64,000 nt of DNA from a bacterium (GTDB lineage Bacteria; SZUA-79; Acidulodesulfobacterales; Acidulodesulfobacteraceae). Both the position numbers and the translations under genes were made by a program. The notes under the pieces are model-generated. The model was not told the origin of the DNA. It was given only the letters and a program-made list of their open reading frames with translations, and did no database searches. The DNA is taken from NCBI GenBank assembly GCA_021845685.1, contig JAJZVN010000003.1, positions 62,001 through 126,000 on the forward strand, read 5' to 3'. Position 1 is the first letter of the stretch; each line of letters starts with the position of its first letter. Shown here one piece after another: positions 63,157 to 64,000 of the stretch.

Positions 63157-64000
63157 ATGAATAAACCTTTAGTTTATCTTACTGGGGCAGGGCCGGGTGA
63201 CCCCGAACTTTTAACTTTGAAAGCAAAAAGAGTTATAGGCGAAGCAGATGTTATAGTTTATGATAGTCTTATTTCTAACGACCTTTTAAAATATGCGCGA
63301 AAAGACTGTGAAATAATATATGCGGGCAAGCGGTCTTCAAATCATACGCTTCCCCAGTATTCTATAAACGAATTGCTGGCGCAAAAAGCAAAAGAAAATA
63401 AAACAGTCGTAAGACTTAAAGGAGGAGACCCCTTTTTATACGGAAGAGGCGGGGAAGAAGCCGAAAAATTATATGAAGAAGGAATAGACTTTGAAATAAT
63501 ACCCGGCATTTCGTCTTCTTTTGCCGTTCCTGCCTATGCAGGCATTCCTTTAACACACAGAGATTATTCTTCAACGGTTGCCATAGTCACGGGACACGAA
63601 GGAGAACATAAAGAAGAAACTAGTATAAACTGGGATAGAATAACGGGAGCTTCTACTATTGTTGTTTTAATGGGATATAAAAATCTTGCCAATATTATTA
63701 ATGAAATGGTAAATGCGGGAAAAAACGAAAATACTCCCGCTGCCGTTATTCAGGAAGGAACAACCGCAAATCAAAAAGTTGCCGTCGGAACACTAAAAAC
63801 TATTGAAGAAGAAGTGCGCAGCAAAGGTTTAAGAAGTCCTCTGATATTAATCGTAGGAGATGTAGTCCGCTTACGGCAAAAGATAAAATGGTTTGAGAAA
63901 AGACCGTTAAGCGGCGTTAAAGCGCTAATAACCCGTTCTACAGGAAAATCTTCCATGTTGTCCGCCGATTTAAAAAGATGCGGTGCAGAAACAATAGAAC
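63157..64000 (+). CDS. cobA-hemD: uroporphyrinogen-III C-methyltransferase / uroporphyrinogen-III synthase fusion (5' part)
   Basis: The open frame runs to the window edge (281 complete codons, no stop). The first 250 residues are SUMT: V-Y-L-T-G-A-G-P-G-D-P-E-L-L-T-L-K-A, V-R-L-K-G-G-D-P-F-L-Y-G-R-G-G-E-E, I-P-G-I-S-S-S, G-I-P-L-T-H-R and V-V-L-M-G-Y-K. At about 253 it continues into R-P-L-S-G-V-K-A-L-I-T-R-S, the start of the HemD fold. Fusions of this kind make uroporphyrinogen III and divert it to precorrin-2. AAGGA lies upstream. With the first operon gene it completes the siroheme branch. Confidence 0.93.
   Translation, partial: MNKPLVYLTGAGPGDPELLTLKAKRVIGEADVIVYDSLISNDLLKYARKDCEIIYAGKRSSNHTLPQYSINELLAQKAKENKTVVRLKGGDPFLYGRGGEEAEKLYEEGIDFEIIPGISSSFAVPAYAGIPLTHRDYSSTVAIVTGHEGEHKEETSINWDRITGASTIVVLMGYKNLANIINEMVNAGKNENTPAAVIQEGTTANQKVAVGTLKTIEEEVRSKGLRSPLILIVGDVVRLRQKIKWFEKRPLSGVKALITRSTGKSSMLSADLKRCGAETIE

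Overview
The window is a chromosomal stretch of a very AT-rich, Gram-negative (diderm) bacterium. LptD and the dTDP-rhamnose genes indicate an LPS-bearing outer membrane. The ribosomal alpha-operon order (adk-map-infA-rpmJ-rpsM-rpsK-rpsD-rpoA-rplQ), the trpEGDCFBA-accD-folC cluster and a ferredoxin-dependent 2-oxoglutarate:acceptor oxidoreductase fit an anaerobic or microaerobic lineage of broadly deltaproteobacterial type. AT-rich groups such as Acidulodesulfobacterales come to mind, but this is inference from gene content and not a demonstrated placement. Almost all the DNA is core metabolism and information processing. I see no tRNA, rRNA, CRISPR array, prophage or intact transposase.

Layout. 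1-4403 (+): end of adk and the ribosomal alpha operon. 4404-4720: non-coding, with inverted-repeat elements. 4721-16898 (+): complete tryptophan operon, accD, folC and lptD. 17109-19064 (+): rfbB and rfbD. 19065-21198: a looser region with a small c-type cytochrome, a DUF502 membrane protein and two related copies of a structured repeat that look like insertion-sequence remnants. 21199-29529 (+): a methyltransferase, rsmE, smc, ftsY, purM and purN. 29538-40645 (-): a PhoB-like response regulator behind glycogen phosphorylase, then a TCA-cycle block transcribed right to left (fumarase alpha and beta, sucC, sucD, korD, korA, korB, korC, ndk). 40646-41137: repeat-rich, with an exact 155-bp duplication of the fumarase promoter and start. 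41138-44396 (+): glycosyltransferase, proC and maf. 44463-48403 (-): topA with an upstream, translationally coupled, highly diverged DprA-like gene. 48602-58540 (+): a periplasmic-binding lipoprotein-like gene, a class A PBP, moaA, gyrA, gpsA, an OsmC protein and an AMMECR1 protein. 58741-64000 (+): a siroheme/heme operon (Met8-type dehydrogenase, HemX/CcsA-like, hemA, hemC and the start of a cobA-hemD fusion).

How it fits together. The kor, suc and fum genes form one segment of the TCA cycle (2-oxoglutarate, succinyl-CoA, succinate; fumarate, malate), with ferredoxin as electron partner, so the segment could run reductively. The final operon makes uroporphyrinogen III and branches it to siroheme and heme, which would serve the c-type cytochrome. 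The most distinctive features are: asparagine/aspartate/lysine-rich low-complexity insertions in many housekeeping enzymes; the nearly unrecognisable N-rich DprA homologue; the exact promoter duplication upstream of fumarase; and several small palindromic or IS605-like repeat elements in intergenic spaces. I did not find a convincing new multi-gene system.
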